In this document: piece after piece, positions 44,796 through 52,966 of the stretch | Layout: every line of letters starts with the position of its first letter | Numbering within the stretch: the first letter of the stretch is position 1 | Assembly: GCA_964596165.1 (NCBI GenBank) | Contig: CAZQTW010000024.1 | Location: forward strand, 13,603-77,602 | DNA: 64,000 bases | From: CAYUQT01 sp964596165 | GTDB lineage: Bacteria > Planctomycetota > Phycisphaerae > UBA1845 > JAFGLZ01 | Direction: 5' to 3' | The notes under the pieces: generated by a model | What the model saw: only the letters and a program-made list of their open reading frames with translations | What the model was told of the DNA's origin: nothing | Databases searched by the model: none | Translations under genes and position numbers: made by a program

Positions 44796-46298
44796 ATGAC
44801 GACTGCGCAACGAACACTGCCTCAGCGGACCTTGTCGGCGCTGATCGAGGCGTCGGCGGCGATCAATTCGTCGTTGGATCTGCAGGCGACGCTCGCCGCC
44901 ATCGCGCGGTCCGCGGCGATGGTCATGCATGCCGAGGCCAGCAGTGTCTTGCTGCTGGACAAGCGGCGCAACAAGCTCGTCTTCCGGGCGAGCGTGGGTG
45001 GCGCCGGCGAGAATCTTCTGGGCGAGGAAATCGATGCCGACGTGGGCATCGCCGGTCAAGTGGCGGCCAGTGGACGGCCCAAAACGGTGACGGACGTTCG
45101 AACGGAGAAACACTGGTTTCGAGGGATCGACGATCGGAGCAACTTCGACACACGTGGCTTGGTGGCGGCCCCGCTGATCCACAAGGATGAGATCATCGGC
45201 GTCGTGGAGGTTCTCAACAAGATTGGCGATGAGAACTTCAACGACCAGGACGTGGAGCTCATCCAGATTTTCGCCAACCTGGCGGCCAGTGGGGCCATCA
45301 ACGCCCAACGGCATGAGCAGCTTCAGCGAGAGAACAGGGGGCTTCGCGAGTCCCTTCGGCCTCGCGACCCTATCGTCGGACACAGCGAAGCGCTTCGAAA
45401 CGTACTCGATCTGTGCACGCGCGTTGCCGCGAGCAACGCCACCGTCTTGCTGCTCGGTGAGACCGGGACGGGCAAAGAGCTGAGTGCGAAGGCGATTCAT
45501 AACGCCAGTCGTCGTCGCGAAAAGCCCTTCGTGGCCATCAACTGTGCGGCCCTTCCCGAAACCCTCCTCGAGAGCGAGTTGTTCGGGCATGAGGCCGGGG
45601 CCTTCACCGGCGCCGTGGGTCAGAAGTTGGGGCGCTTTGAACTGGCCGACGGCGGAACGATCTTTCTGGACGAGATCGGCGATCTGGCCGCATCCATTCA
45701 GATCAAGTTGCTTCGCGTCCTTCAGGAGCGGGAATTCGTTCGGGTCGGGGGAACCAAAACGGTGGCATGCGACGTGCGCATCATTGCCGCGACCAACCGC
45801 GATCTTCGCAAGGCCATCGGCGAGGGCACCTTCCGAGAGGACCTCTACTATCGACTGAACGTGTTTCCGATCACCTTGCCCCCGCTTCGAGAGCGGCGAG
45901 AGGATATTCCGCTGCTCGTCGAGCATTTCATTGCTCGATCCTCGGTCGAACTCAACATGCCCAAGCCGACGTTGTCGGATCAGGCGATGGCGATGCTTGC
46001 CGGCTATCACTGGCCGGGCAACATCCGCGAGCTGCAAAACGTGATTGAGCGGGCGGTTCTATTGGCCGACGGACAGACCATTCAGTTGCCTCACCTGCCG
46101 CGAGAGGTCACCGGCGACTCACCGTCGCCGTCGGTACCCGAAGGCAGCAGTAGCCTCTGGGGCTATGAGAAGGCAATGATTGTCAAGGCCCTTCAAGAGA
46201 ACAAGTGGAATCAATCTCGAGCCGCCCGTACGCTGGGCATCAGCCGGGACAATCTTCGGTACCGTATCAAGAAGTTCAAGATCGAGCGGCCACAATAG
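44796..46298 (+). CDS. GAF-domain sigma-54-dependent activator
   Basis: 500 residues. GAF sensor ~15-175. AAA+ domain with Walker A GETGTGKE, the sigma-54 contact loop ESELFGHEAGAFTGA intact, Walker B GGTIFLDEIGDL, and the arginine-finger region EDLYYRLNVFPITLPPLRER. The Fis-type helix-turn-helix at the end (QSRAARTLGISRDNLRYRIK) binds enhancers. It would activate sigma-54 promoters in response to a small ligand or redox signal; the target is unknown. There is no receiver domain, so it is not a two-component regulator. Confidence 0.92.
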   Translation: MTTAQRTLPQRTLSALIEASAAINSSLDLQATLAAIARSAAMVMHAEASSVLLLDKRRNKLVFRASVGGAGENLLGEEIDADVGIAGQVAASGRPKTVTDVRTEKHWFRGIDDRSNFDTRGLVAAPLIHKDEIIGVVEVLNKIGDENFNDQDVELIQIFANLAASGAINAQRHEQLQRENRGLRESLRPRDPIVGHSEALRNVLDLCTRVAASNATVLLLGETGTGKELSAKAIHNASRRREKPFVAINCAALPETLLESELFGHEAGAFTGAVGQKLGRFELADGGTIFLDEIGDLAASIQIKLLRVLQEREFVRVGGTKTVACDVRIIAATNRDLRKAIGEGTFREDLYYRLNVFPITLPPLRERREDIPLLVEHFIARSSVELNMPKPTLSDQAMAMLAGYHWPGNIRELQNVIERAVLLADGQTIQLPHLPREVTGDSPSPSVPEGSSSLWGYEKAMIVKALQENKWNQSRAARTLGISRDNLRYRIKKFKIERPQ

Positions 46299-46520
46299 GC
46301 TGCTCTGTCGGGTGATGCGGCCGGAGGACGTAACCTTCACGGCCGACGTGACAGCAGCGGGAAGATGGCGGGTGCGTGCGCTCGCCCTCCGCGGCAGTCC
46401 ATCGGGTCGCTCGTGACGGTGTGAGTGCTCATCTCAAATCCGGTCCGTCACCCATGCCGTTCGGACGACGGTTCTGCCTGGAACGGCCACCGACGCCAAG
46501 ACAGCCGTACGGATTGACAA

Positions 46521-47210
46521 TCATAAGTCTTTGTTGTTGTATGGGTTGAGCGTGTTTGGCCGGAAGCCGGCCCGGATGAGACTGTCCGGTGGGTCTCGGA
46601 TGATCTCAACCAATTCCGACAGGCTTGCGACGTTCAGATCGGCTCCGGCTTGCTGAAGCCGTTTCGGCGTGCAGGCACCGGCGGCCACGCCGATGGTGAT
46701 GAGGCCCGCTTGTCGGGCTGACAGGGCCATCGAGTCGCTCGCGACGATCGCCAGGGCCCGTCCGTCTCCTTGGGCGAGTTCCGCGAACTGCATCGCGCGC
46801 CGTTCCTGTTCCGGCGGCATCATGCGCATCGTTCGGAAGAACCTCCAGAGCTCATGTCGGTCCAGGAGTTCCTGAACGGCGGCGCGTCGCGGTCGTCGTA
46901 CGACCAGACAGCAGATGCCCAGCGCGCCGAGTGCCGCAAGACTCGTCGCGGCGTCCGCTTGCGGTCGGTCGAGCGCGAGCAAATCGTCACGAACGATCAG
47001 TTCGGCGAATCGCCGCGCATAGTCATCAACCTGGGCAATGCGATGCGGACGAACGATTTCGATCGGCGGCGCGCCTTTTCGAAACAGTCTCCAGAACTCG
47101 TCGGGCGTTCGCGAAGCAAGTCCCAATTCGTTCTGTGCAAGTCGGTGCGCCTGATAGTATCGCTGTCGGATGTCGACGACGGCGCCGTCAAGCTCGATGA
47201 TGAAACGCAT
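46521..47210 (-). CDS. degenerate HAD-superfamily protein (likely pseudoenzyme)
   Basis: 229 residues from ATG 47210 (alternative ATG 47273). The HAD fold is recognisable by RFIIELDGAVVDIRQRYY near the start and AIVASDSMALSARQAGLIT near the end. Catalytic positions are altered: the motif I nucleophile Asp is Glu (ELDGA for DxDGT), the motif II Thr/Ser is replaced (LVVRR) and the second acidic residue of motif IV is lost. It is therefore unlikely to be a normal phosphatase and may act as a regulator or binding protein. The fold call is moderate, the loss of motifs is directly visible. Confidence 0.65.
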   Translation of the reverse strand: MRFIIELDGAVVDIRQRYYQAHRLAQNELGLASRTPDEFWRLFRKGAPPIEIVRPHRIAQVDDYARRFAELIVRDDLLALDRPQADAATSLAALGALGICCLVVRRPRRAAVQELLDRHELWRFFRTMRMMPPEQERRAMQFAELAQGDGRALAIVASDSMALSARQAGLITIGVAAGACTPKRLQQAGADLNVASLSELVEIIRDPPDSLIRAGFRPNTLNPYNNKDL

Positions 47211-47384
47211 GTCGTGGAGAGTATCGTCATCATGCGACGCCGACAAGATGACGCGACACGAGTCGTCGGGCATCGTTCGTCGCTGAATAATCGTTTAAGG
47301 CGAAGCATCGAATGTGTCGATATGCGAAAAAAGATTCCTCTTCGAGTGAGTGTAGAAAAAAGTGAGACGTCAAGGAAAAAGTTT

Positions 47385-47412
47385 TTGACAAATTGCTGCG
47401 CGAGGTTACCAT
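47385..47412 (+). promoter_or_regulatory. predicted promoter for the lysine-rich microprotein
   Basis: TTGACA (47385-47390), a 16-bp spacer and TACCAT (47407-47412). It lies 28 bases upstream of ATG 47440, with a near-perfect Shine-Dalgarno in between. Confidence 0.55.
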
Positions 47413-47439
47413 TCTCCAAATAGAAGGGAGGTGATGTCC

Positions 47440-47511
47440 ATGGCCAAGAAGAAAAGCGCCACGAAGAAGAAAGCCAAGAAGAAAGTCGCCAAGAAGCGCT
47501 GCAAGAAGTAA
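47440..47511 (+). CDS. lysine-rich microprotein, 23 residues
   Basis: Too short for usual gene finding. From ATG 47440 it encodes 23 residues of which 13 are Lys and 1 is Arg, with blocks KKK-SAT-KKKAKKK and one Cys near the end. The sequence GGGAGGTGAT directly upstream is a nearly perfect anti-16S match with good spacing, stronger than any other in the window. It has a promoter with consensus -35 and is followed by hairpins at 47521-47554 and 47599-47645. The composition recalls histone-H1-like tails, suggesting DNA, RNA or ribosome binding. Function is unknown. Confidence 0.7.
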   Translation: MAKKKSATKKKAKKKVAKKRCKK

Positions 47512-47520
47512 TTCGCTCGA

Positions 47521-47554
47521 GGCCCGCACGGATGCGCAAATCCGAATGCGGGCC
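47521..47554 (+). terminator. strong hairpin after the microprotein gene
   Basis: GGCCCGCA (47521-47528) pairs with TGCGGGCC (47547-47554), and GGAT pairs with ATCC inside, leaving a short loop. It begins 9 bases after the stop codon. No T-tract follows, so it may protect the mRNA 3' end or act as a pause site rather than end transcription. Confidence 0.55.
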
Positions 47555-47598
47555 GGGCAGCGTGAGCCGATCTTGTGAGCAAGAGGCGGCCCAGGCGC

Positions 47599-47645
47599 AA
47601 AATGGAAGGTGCCATCGCCACGGCGGTACCTTCCATTTCTTTTTG
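47599..47645 (+). terminator. intrinsic terminator
   Basis: AAATGGAAGGT pairs with ACCTTCCATTT across a GC-rich inner loop, followed directly by a T-rich tract (TTTCTTTTT). Outer GCGCA/TGCGC arms extend the symmetry to 47595-47648. It separates the microprotein unit from parA. Confidence 0.7.
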
Positions 47646-47702
47646 CGCAATGCGCATTGGTTCGACCGGTCAAAGGACTGTCGTGTCGGGCCCCCGAATG
47701 CT

Positions 47703-47708
47703 TATAAT
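47703..47708 (+). promoter_or_regulatory. -10 box upstream of ParA gene
   Basis: A perfect TATAAT at 47703-47708. No good -35 at the right distance. It places transcription start after 47710, which supports the ParA start at 47770 over earlier frames. Confidence 0.45.
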
Positions 47709-47769
47709 GACGCCACGTTTCGAGATCGCCGTTGCGCGCCTCGATTCAGACGAGCGGGGTTCGGTGCCG

Positions 47770-48789
47770 ATGCGAAGAATCGCCGTCATCAATCAGAAAG
47801 GGGGGGTCGGCAAGACGACGACGACCGTCAACGTGGCGGCGGCGCTCGCTCGCTGGGGCTACAGAGTCCTCTTGATCGACATGGACCCTCAAGGGCACCT
47901 CACGCTGCACCTCGGAATGGATCTGACCACCTCGTCGCCCACCACGTACGATGTGCTGACGCGCGCGACGCCCATTTCCCAAGCCCGCCGACTCGTCAGA
48001 GACAACCTGTGGTGCGTCGGGTCGCATATCGAACTGGCGGCCGCCGAACCCGAGTTGATGGGGGTCGTCGGCCGCGAGATGATTCTCCGCGACGCCCTGG
48101 ATGCCGAACACGACTCGTACGATTACGTCTTGATCGACTGTCCGCCGAGTCTGGGGCTTCTGACCTTGAATGCACTGGCGGCCGCCTGGGAACTGTTCGT
48201 TCCGGTGCAACCGCACTTCTTGGCTTTGCAGGGGCTCGGCAATCTGCTCAAGACGGTCAGCCTTGTCAATCAGCGGATCAACCCGTCCCTCAAAGTGAAC
48301 GGTGTCATCGTATGCATGTATGAGGCAGGGACGCGTCTGGCGACGGAAGTGGTGAACGATCTGCAAGCGTTCTTGGAGCAGGCGGGCAAGGCCAGCAGCC
48401 CATGGGCCGGCGCAAGGGTGTTCAAGACGCGGATCCGACGGAACATCCGACTCGCCGAATGTCCCAGTCACGGTTTGACGATTTTCGACTACGCGGCCAA
48501 GAGCAACGGTGCCGTCGATTACGAAATGCTCGCCGCGGAAGTCGCGGGCAGACCCGTGCCCTACGGCGATCGTTCGGAAGTGGAAGACACCGGCACCGCC
48601 ATGACGTCGAACGGCTCGTCGGTTCCAGCGCCCGTCGTGCCAACGGAGTCGGCCATGTCCGCCGAATGTGCGGGCGCTGCACCGTCGTCCTTGGAATCCC
48701 TTCCTCCCGAGGTCGACAGTGCGTCCGAGGAACACGCGGCTTGCAGTTGGGCCCCGGGCCCCGGCGGTGACGAAAGGGCCACCTTGTGA
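47770..48789 (+). CDS. ParA/Soj-family ATPase
   Basis: 339 residues from ATG 47770. Deviant Walker A INQKGGVGKTTTTVNVAAAL opens the protein; Walker A' LLIDMDPQGHLTLHLG and Walker B YDYVLIDCPPSLGLLTLNAL follow, with RIRRNIRLAECPSHG later. Such ATPases position chromosomes, plasmids or protein complexes. No parB or parS-like palindrome is visible beside it, so it may be an orphan MinD/ParA-type positioning ATPase. The C-terminal ~70 residues are low-complexity and lack family similarity. The next gene (VanZ) overlaps by 4 bases. Confidence 0.88.
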   Translation: MRRIAVINQKGGVGKTTTTVNVAAALARWGYRVLLIDMDPQGHLTLHLGMDLTTSSPTTYDVLTRATPISQARRLVRDNLWCVGSHIELAAAEPELMGVVGREMILRDALDAEHDSYDYVLIDCPPSLGLLTLNALAAAWELFVPVQPHFLALQGLGNLLKTVSLVNQRINPSLKVNGVIVCMYEAGTRLATEVVNDLQAFLEQAGKASSPWAGARVFKTRIRRNIRLAECPSHGLTIFDYAAKSNGAVDYEMLAAEVAGRPVPYGDRSEVEDTGTAMTSNGSSVPAPVVPTESAMSAECAGAAPSSLESLPPEVDSASEEHAACSWAPGPGGDERATL

Positions 48790-49169
48790 CGCGCAGCCGA
48801 TGGTTTCTAGGTCTGTGGTCCTCCTACTGGGTCCTTCTGTTTGCGTCGACTCATACTCCCATGCCCGGTTGGCCTTCGTGGGCGCCCGAGCCGAGCGACA
48901 AAACGCTCCACGTCGCTGCGTTCTTCATCCTCGCATTCGTCGGATGGCTGGCGTTGAGTGCCCGGTTCGGTCCGGGCTACTGGCAGGCATCCGGATGGTT
49001 TGTCGTGGCGGCTATTTACGGGGCGTGCGACGAGGTGACCCAGCCCCTATTTGGTCGCAACTGCTCCATTCTGGATTGGTTCGCCGATATCCTCGGTGTG
49101 GTCATGGCCATCACGGTGATTGAGATAGGAAGAGGCTTACACCATCGCATGACGCCGCAGCCGGCGTGA
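48786..49169 (+). CDS. VanZ-family membrane protein
   Basis: 127 residues with four hydrophobic helices. Motifs STHTPMPGWPSW, SDKTLHVAAFFILAFVGW and ACDEVTQPLFGRNCSILDWF-type text are hallmarks of VanZ-like proteins; the acidic CDE followed by D-W is the conserved polar core. Named after a teicoplanin-resistance accessory protein, most members have unknown function. It overlaps parA by 4 bases and is followed by the signal peptidase gene. Confidence 0.82.
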   Translation: MTRSRWFLGLWSSYWVLLFASTHTPMPGWPSWAPEPSDKTLHVAAFFILAFVGWLALSARFGPGYWQASGWFVVAAIYGACDEVTQPLFGRNCSILDWFADILGVVMAITVIEIGRGLHHRMTPQPA

Positions 49170-49298
49170 GGGGACACCGACCCTGTCTTCGACCCCTCCG
49201 AGACTTCGGCCGATGCCCCGGTGTTGTTCGCTTTGCCGCTCCTGCCCAATTCCTTCGGCTTGTTGACCCCTCTAGTACCGGCCGCTATCCTCGCAGGC

Positions 49299-51119
49299 AT
49301 GGCAAAGACACGGGGTGCAGCTATGGGTCGGACCGAGCCCGGGGAGTCCTCCACCGGATCAAAACCGGCCGACCATCCCCCATCGATTCGCCATCGAGGG
49401 TTGCTTGGTGTGAAGGACACGATCGAATCGATCGTCGTGGCTTTCATCCTGGCGTTTGCCTTTCGCGCGTTTGTCGCCGAGGCCTTTGTAATCCCGACGG
49501 GATCGATGGCTCCCAACCTTTATGGCATGCACCGCATGCAGACATGCATGGTCTGCGGTACCGAGTATGCCTACGGGTTCTCCCCCACCCACGACGGCCA
49601 ACTGGTCCCGCCCAGTAAATTGATTTGCCCAAATTGCGGCAATCGTGGCGATAAGCAAAGGGTCGACAATCCGGACAACGGCGACCGCATCTTCGTATTG
49701 AAGTGGTTGTTTGACGTCGGTCGCATGTTTCCCGATGTGGCGGTCCACGGCGATCGACATTGGTGGCATGTCTTCAAGCCTTGTCGTTGGGACGTGGTGG
49801 TCTTCAAGGATCCCAACGACGGCACCACCAACTTCATCAAGCGGCTGATCGGGCTTCCGGGCGAGGTACTGGAAATCATCGACGGGGATATCTACACCGC
49901 CGACGTTTCCCAGCTCACGACGACCGCCGACGGTCGATCCCTGCTTGAGAAGCTGGAGCATCAACGAGCCGGTCGGGATCAGCTCACGGCGGCCGAACGG
50001 CTTGCGCTCGATCGCACGCTGAGGATTCAGCGGAAGGTGGAACGTGCCCAGCGCGTTCTGTGGCTTCCCGTCTATCACCACGACTTTCTGCCGGTCAAGA
50101 AGCCGAGCCTCGCCGGCTGGGCGGCGGAGAAGGGCTCCGGGTGGGACACGAGCGATCGCAAGCTCCGATTCAATCCCACCGGCGGCGACAAGACCTCGGA
50201 GATCACGTTCGTGAGGGGCCAGGAAGAGTCGGCCTGGTCGGCAGAAGGAAGTGAACTGCCCGGTGAACGTCCCGTAACCGATGTCTACGCCTACAACGGC
50301 AGCCGCGAGGCCTATCCTCTCAGCAGCGGCGGACCCGGCGACGGCGCGGACGTCAGTGATCTTCGCCTGAGCGGCGTGTTGATCCCCGGCGGCGGGCAGG
50401 GCCGTTTCACGCTGTCGCTCAGCAAACGCGACGACCGTTTCACGGCCACGTTCGACAGCGACGGGAAGATTCAACTGATCCTGTCGTCGGTGAGCAGGCG
50501 TGAGGAGCCCCCTCACGTGATCGGAGAGGCGAGGATCAAGCCGTTGGAGGCGGGCAAGCCGCTCCGGCTGGCGATGACCAACGTCGACTATCGAGTGACC
50601 GTCTGTGTGGACGGTCGCGCGGTTCTGCAGACCACCGACGCGCAGTATCCGGTGCTGAAAAACGGGCAGACGCTTGCGGAATATGCGGGCGGCTTGAGAC
50701 ATTTCGCGAACGATTCCGCGCCGGAGATACGCATCGGGGCGTCGGGCATGAAGCTGGAAGTGTGGCACGTGGCCATCGATCGCGACGTCTACTACCGGTC
50801 GCCGCAAGATCGCGGCAGACCGTGTGGATGGGGTGTTCGTGGGCAACCGATCTACCTGCGCAATCGACCGGAGAAAGCGATACAAGAGTACTACTGCCTG
50901 GGCGACAACAGCCCGTTGAGCAAGGACAGTCGGCTCTGGAATGAGGTCGGTCCTCACCTTCGCGACCGCCTGGCCACGGGGGAGTACCAGTTGGGAACGG
51001 TCCCCGCCGATCAGATGATCGGCCGGGCGTTCTTCGTGTACTGGCCGGCGGGCTATCCCTTGTTCTTTGAGAAGCTGCCGCTGATTCCGAATGTCGGCGA
51101 TATGCGATTGATTCGGTGA
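49299..51119 (+). CDS. lepB: signal peptidase I with zinc-ribbon and jelly-roll insertions
   Basis: 606 residues from ATG 49299 (ATG 49323 or an upstream GTG also possible). An N-terminal helix (IVVAFILAFAFRAFVAEAF) leads into IPTGSMAPNL with the catalytic Ser; NFIKRLIGLPGE holds the catalytic Lys and LGDNSPLSKDSR is box E. Two insertions make it over twice the usual length: a four-cysteine segment (CMVCG and CPNCG, 23 residues apart) right after the Ser, and ~270 residues between the Lys and box E that resemble a concanavalin-like sandwich (VDYRVTVCVDGRAVL). It cleaves leader peptides at the outer face of the inner membrane. Confidence 0.88.
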   Translation: MAKTRGAAMGRTEPGESSTGSKPADHPPSIRHRGLLGVKDTIESIVVAFILAFAFRAFVAEAFVIPTGSMAPNLYGMHRMQTCMVCGTEYAYGFSPTHDGQLVPPSKLICPNCGNRGDKQRVDNPDNGDRIFVLKWLFDVGRMFPDVAVHGDRHWWHVFKPCRWDVVVFKDPNDGTTNFIKRLIGLPGEVLEIIDGDIYTADVSQLTTTADGRSLLEKLEHQRAGRDQLTAAERLALDRTLRIQRKVERAQRVLWLPVYHHDFLPVKKPSLAGWAAEKGSGWDTSDRKLRFNPTGGDKTSEITFVRGQEESAWSAEGSELPGERPVTDVYAYNGSREAYPLSSGGPGDGADVSDLRLSGVLIPGGGQGRFTLSLSKRDDRFTATFDSDGKIQLILSSVSRREEPPHVIGEARIKPLEAGKPLRLAMTNVDYRVTVCVDGRAVLQTTDAQYPVLKNGQTLAEYAGGLRHFANDSAPEIRIGASGMKLEVWHVAIDRDVYYRSPQDRGRPCGWGVRGQPIYLRNRPEKAIQEYYCLGDNSPLSKDSRLWNEVGPHLRDRLATGEYQLGTVPADQMIGRAFFVYWPAGYPLFFEKLPLIPNVGDMRLIR

Positions 51120-51220
51120 GCGGTTCGGGGATCGGACTCTCTCGGCGCTCGTCGTGCCGGACCACGGGGCGCGAGTCGGAACAGCATACACGTGATTCAC
51201 TTTGTTCGCATGAGGTCCCC

Positions 51221-52060
51221 ATGAACAGGCGATTCAGGTTCTTCCTTGCGCTGGCGTTTGCGAGTTGTCCGGTCGTCGTTGCTCAAACGGTGACCACCCA
51301 GAGGACGTCGGAGCATGCGGGGTTCTCCGGCAAGAAGACGACTTGGAACGGGTTTGATCGTTACGACTTCGCGTGTGCCGGTCGACCGTGTCTCGTCGTC
51401 ACGCCGAGGAGGGTCGCACCCGGCACGCCCTGGATCTGGCGCGCGAGGTTCTTCGGGCATCGGCCGGAAGTGGACATCGCGCTGCTGTCCAAGGGCTTCC
51501 ACCTGGCCTTCGTCGATACGATCGGAATGTTCGGAAGTCCCAAAGCGGTTGCACATCGGAACGCGTTCTATGCCTTCCTGACGTCCGAGCACGGCTTCGC
51601 CAAGAAGGTCGTGCTGGAGGGCATGAGCCGCGGCGGTTTGGACATCTACAATTGGGCGGCGGCGAATCCTGAGAAGGTGGCCTGTATTTACGCCGATGCC
51701 CCCGTCTGCGATTTCAAGAGCTGGCCCGGCGGCAAGGGACGCGGCAAAGGCTCGCCCGAATGTTGGCAGCAAGTCCTGAAGGCCTACGGGTTCAGCGAGG
51801 AACAGGCGATGGCCTTCAAGGGTAACCCGATTGACAACCTGGCGCCGCTGGCCAAGGCAAACGTTCCGCTCCTCCACGTCTCCGGCGATGCCGACGATAT
51901 CGTCCCCATCGAGGAAAACACCCGAATCGTCGAACGGCGGTACAAGGAACTCGGCGGGAACATCGTGGTGATTGTCAAGCCGGGCATCGGGCACAAACAT
52001 GGCCTCGACGACCCCGCTCCCATTGTCGACTTCATCCTGAAGAACACGATCGGACAGTAG
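51221..52060 (+). CDS. secreted alpha/beta hydrolase
   Basis: 279 residues from ATG 51221 (TGAGG upstream). Signal peptide FRFFLALAFASCPVVVAQ. The hydrolase fold shows EGMSRGGLDIYNWAAANPEK with nucleophile-elbow Ser (GMSRG), VPLLHVSGDADDIVPIEENT for the acid, and GIGHKHGLDDP with the His. Resembles planctomycete esterase/peptidase-like proteins found beside sugar-degradation genes. Substrate unknown. The longer upstream frame to 51116 overlaps the signal peptidase stop and lacks protein features. Confidence 0.8.
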   Translation: MNRRFRFFLALAFASCPVVVAQTVTTQRTSEHAGFSGKKTTWNGFDRYDFACAGRPCLVVTPRRVAPGTPWIWRARFFGHRPEVDIALLSKGFHLAFVDTIGMFGSPKAVAHRNAFYAFLTSEHGFAKKVVLEGMSRGGLDIYNWAAANPEKVACIYADAPVCDFKSWPGGKGRGKGSPECWQQVLKAYGFSEEQAMAFKGNPIDNLAPLAKANVPLLHVSGDADDIVPIEENTRIVERRYKELGGNIVVIVKPGIGHKHGLDDPAPIVDFILKNTIGQ

Positions 52061-52086
52061 GCAGTCCGTCACACGGCGGGTATACT
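52058..52086 (+). promoter_or_regulatory. possible promoter for FKBP gene
   Basis: TAGGCA (52058-52063), a 17-bp spacer and a good TATACT (52081-52086), about 78 bases before the GTG start at 52164. Confidence 0.35.
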
Positions 52087-52163
52087 GATGTGGGTAGGGG
52101 GGACTGAACCGCTCTAGCGTCCTACCCCAGGGTATGACTCTAGCCGCACGTTAGGAGACCGAT

Positions 52164-52931
52164 GTGAGAAACATTCTGAGTTTGTGTGTGGTGGTATCCC
52201 TGTCCGCGGCGCGCATTGCCTCAACCGCGGATGCCCCGTCCAAGGAAGCAAAGGCCGAGAAGACGCCGGCCGCGAAGCAGACCTCGCAAGAGGTGCTCAA
52301 GACCGAGAAGCAGAAGATCAGCTACTTCCTCGGCATGAACCTCGCCAAGGGCATGAAGGCGGAGGGCATTGATGTGGATGTGGACATCATGGCCATGGCG
52401 ATGAAGCACGTCTTGTCGGGCGGCGAGGTTCTCTTCAGCGACGAGCAGGCGCGCCAGATCGGCATGGAGTTCCAGAAGCAACGGGGGGCTCAAATGAAAC
52501 AGCGCCAGCAGGAAGTCGGTAGCAAGAACAAGACGGCCGGCGACGCCTTCCTGGCCGAAAACAAAAAGAAGCCGGGCGTCGTCACGACTCCCAGTGGGCT
52601 CCAATACAAGGTGATTACGGCCGGCAGCGGCCAGACGCCGAAGGCAAGCGATACGGTAACGGTCCACTATCGCGGAACGCTGACGGACGGAACGGAATTC
52701 GACAGCTCCCACAAGCGCGGCGAGCCGGCGACGTTTCCCGTGAGCGGCGTGATCAAGGGTTGGACCGAAGTCCTTCAGCTCATGAAGGTCGGCTCCAAGT
52801 ACCACGTGTTCATTCCGTCCGAACTGGCCTATGGCGAGCGCGGCGCCGGCAATGTGATTGGTCCCAATGCGGTGCTCATCTTTGAGGTCGAGCTCCTCGG
52901 GATCAAGCCTTCGGAGGCGGAGCAGAAGTGA
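52164..52931 (+). CDS. FKBP-type peptidyl-prolyl isomerase, FkpA/Mip type
   Basis: 255 residues from GTG 52164 with AGGAG upstream. Signal peptide (ILSLCVVVSLSAARIAS) then a Lys/Ala-rich linker. Residues ~45-140 are the helical FKBP_N dimerisation domain (KISYFLGMNLAKGMK). The C-terminal FKBP domain starts at TPSGLQYKVITAGSGQ and includes VTVHYRGTLTDGTEFDSSH, PATFPVSGVIKGW and AYGERGAG, with the residues of the isomerase pocket intact. A periplasmic foldase. Single-gene unit. Confidence 0.92.
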   Translation: MRNILSLCVVVSLSAARIASTADAPSKEAKAEKTPAAKQTSQEVLKTEKQKISYFLGMNLAKGMKAEGIDVDVDIMAMAMKHVLSGGEVLFSDEQARQIGMEFQKQRGAQMKQRQQEVGSKNKTAGDAFLAENKKKPGVVTTPSGLQYKVITAGSGQTPKASDTVTVHYRGTLTDGTEFDSSHKRGEPATFPVSGVIKGWTEVLQLMKVGSKYHVFIPSELAYGERGAGNVIGPNAVLIFEVELLGIKPSEAEQK

Positions 52932-52966
52932 CCGAGAAGGCCGGGCCCGCCGTGGGCTTCGGAACC

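Noticed and set aside
47770..48789. ParA as part of a parABS partition locus
   Set aside because: No parB gene and no parS-like palindrome were found within several kb.
49359..51200. 613-codon open frame antisense to the signal peptidase gene
   Set aside because: It mirrors a well-supported gene with catalytic motifs; its translation has no family features. Long antisense frames are expected in GC-rich DNA.
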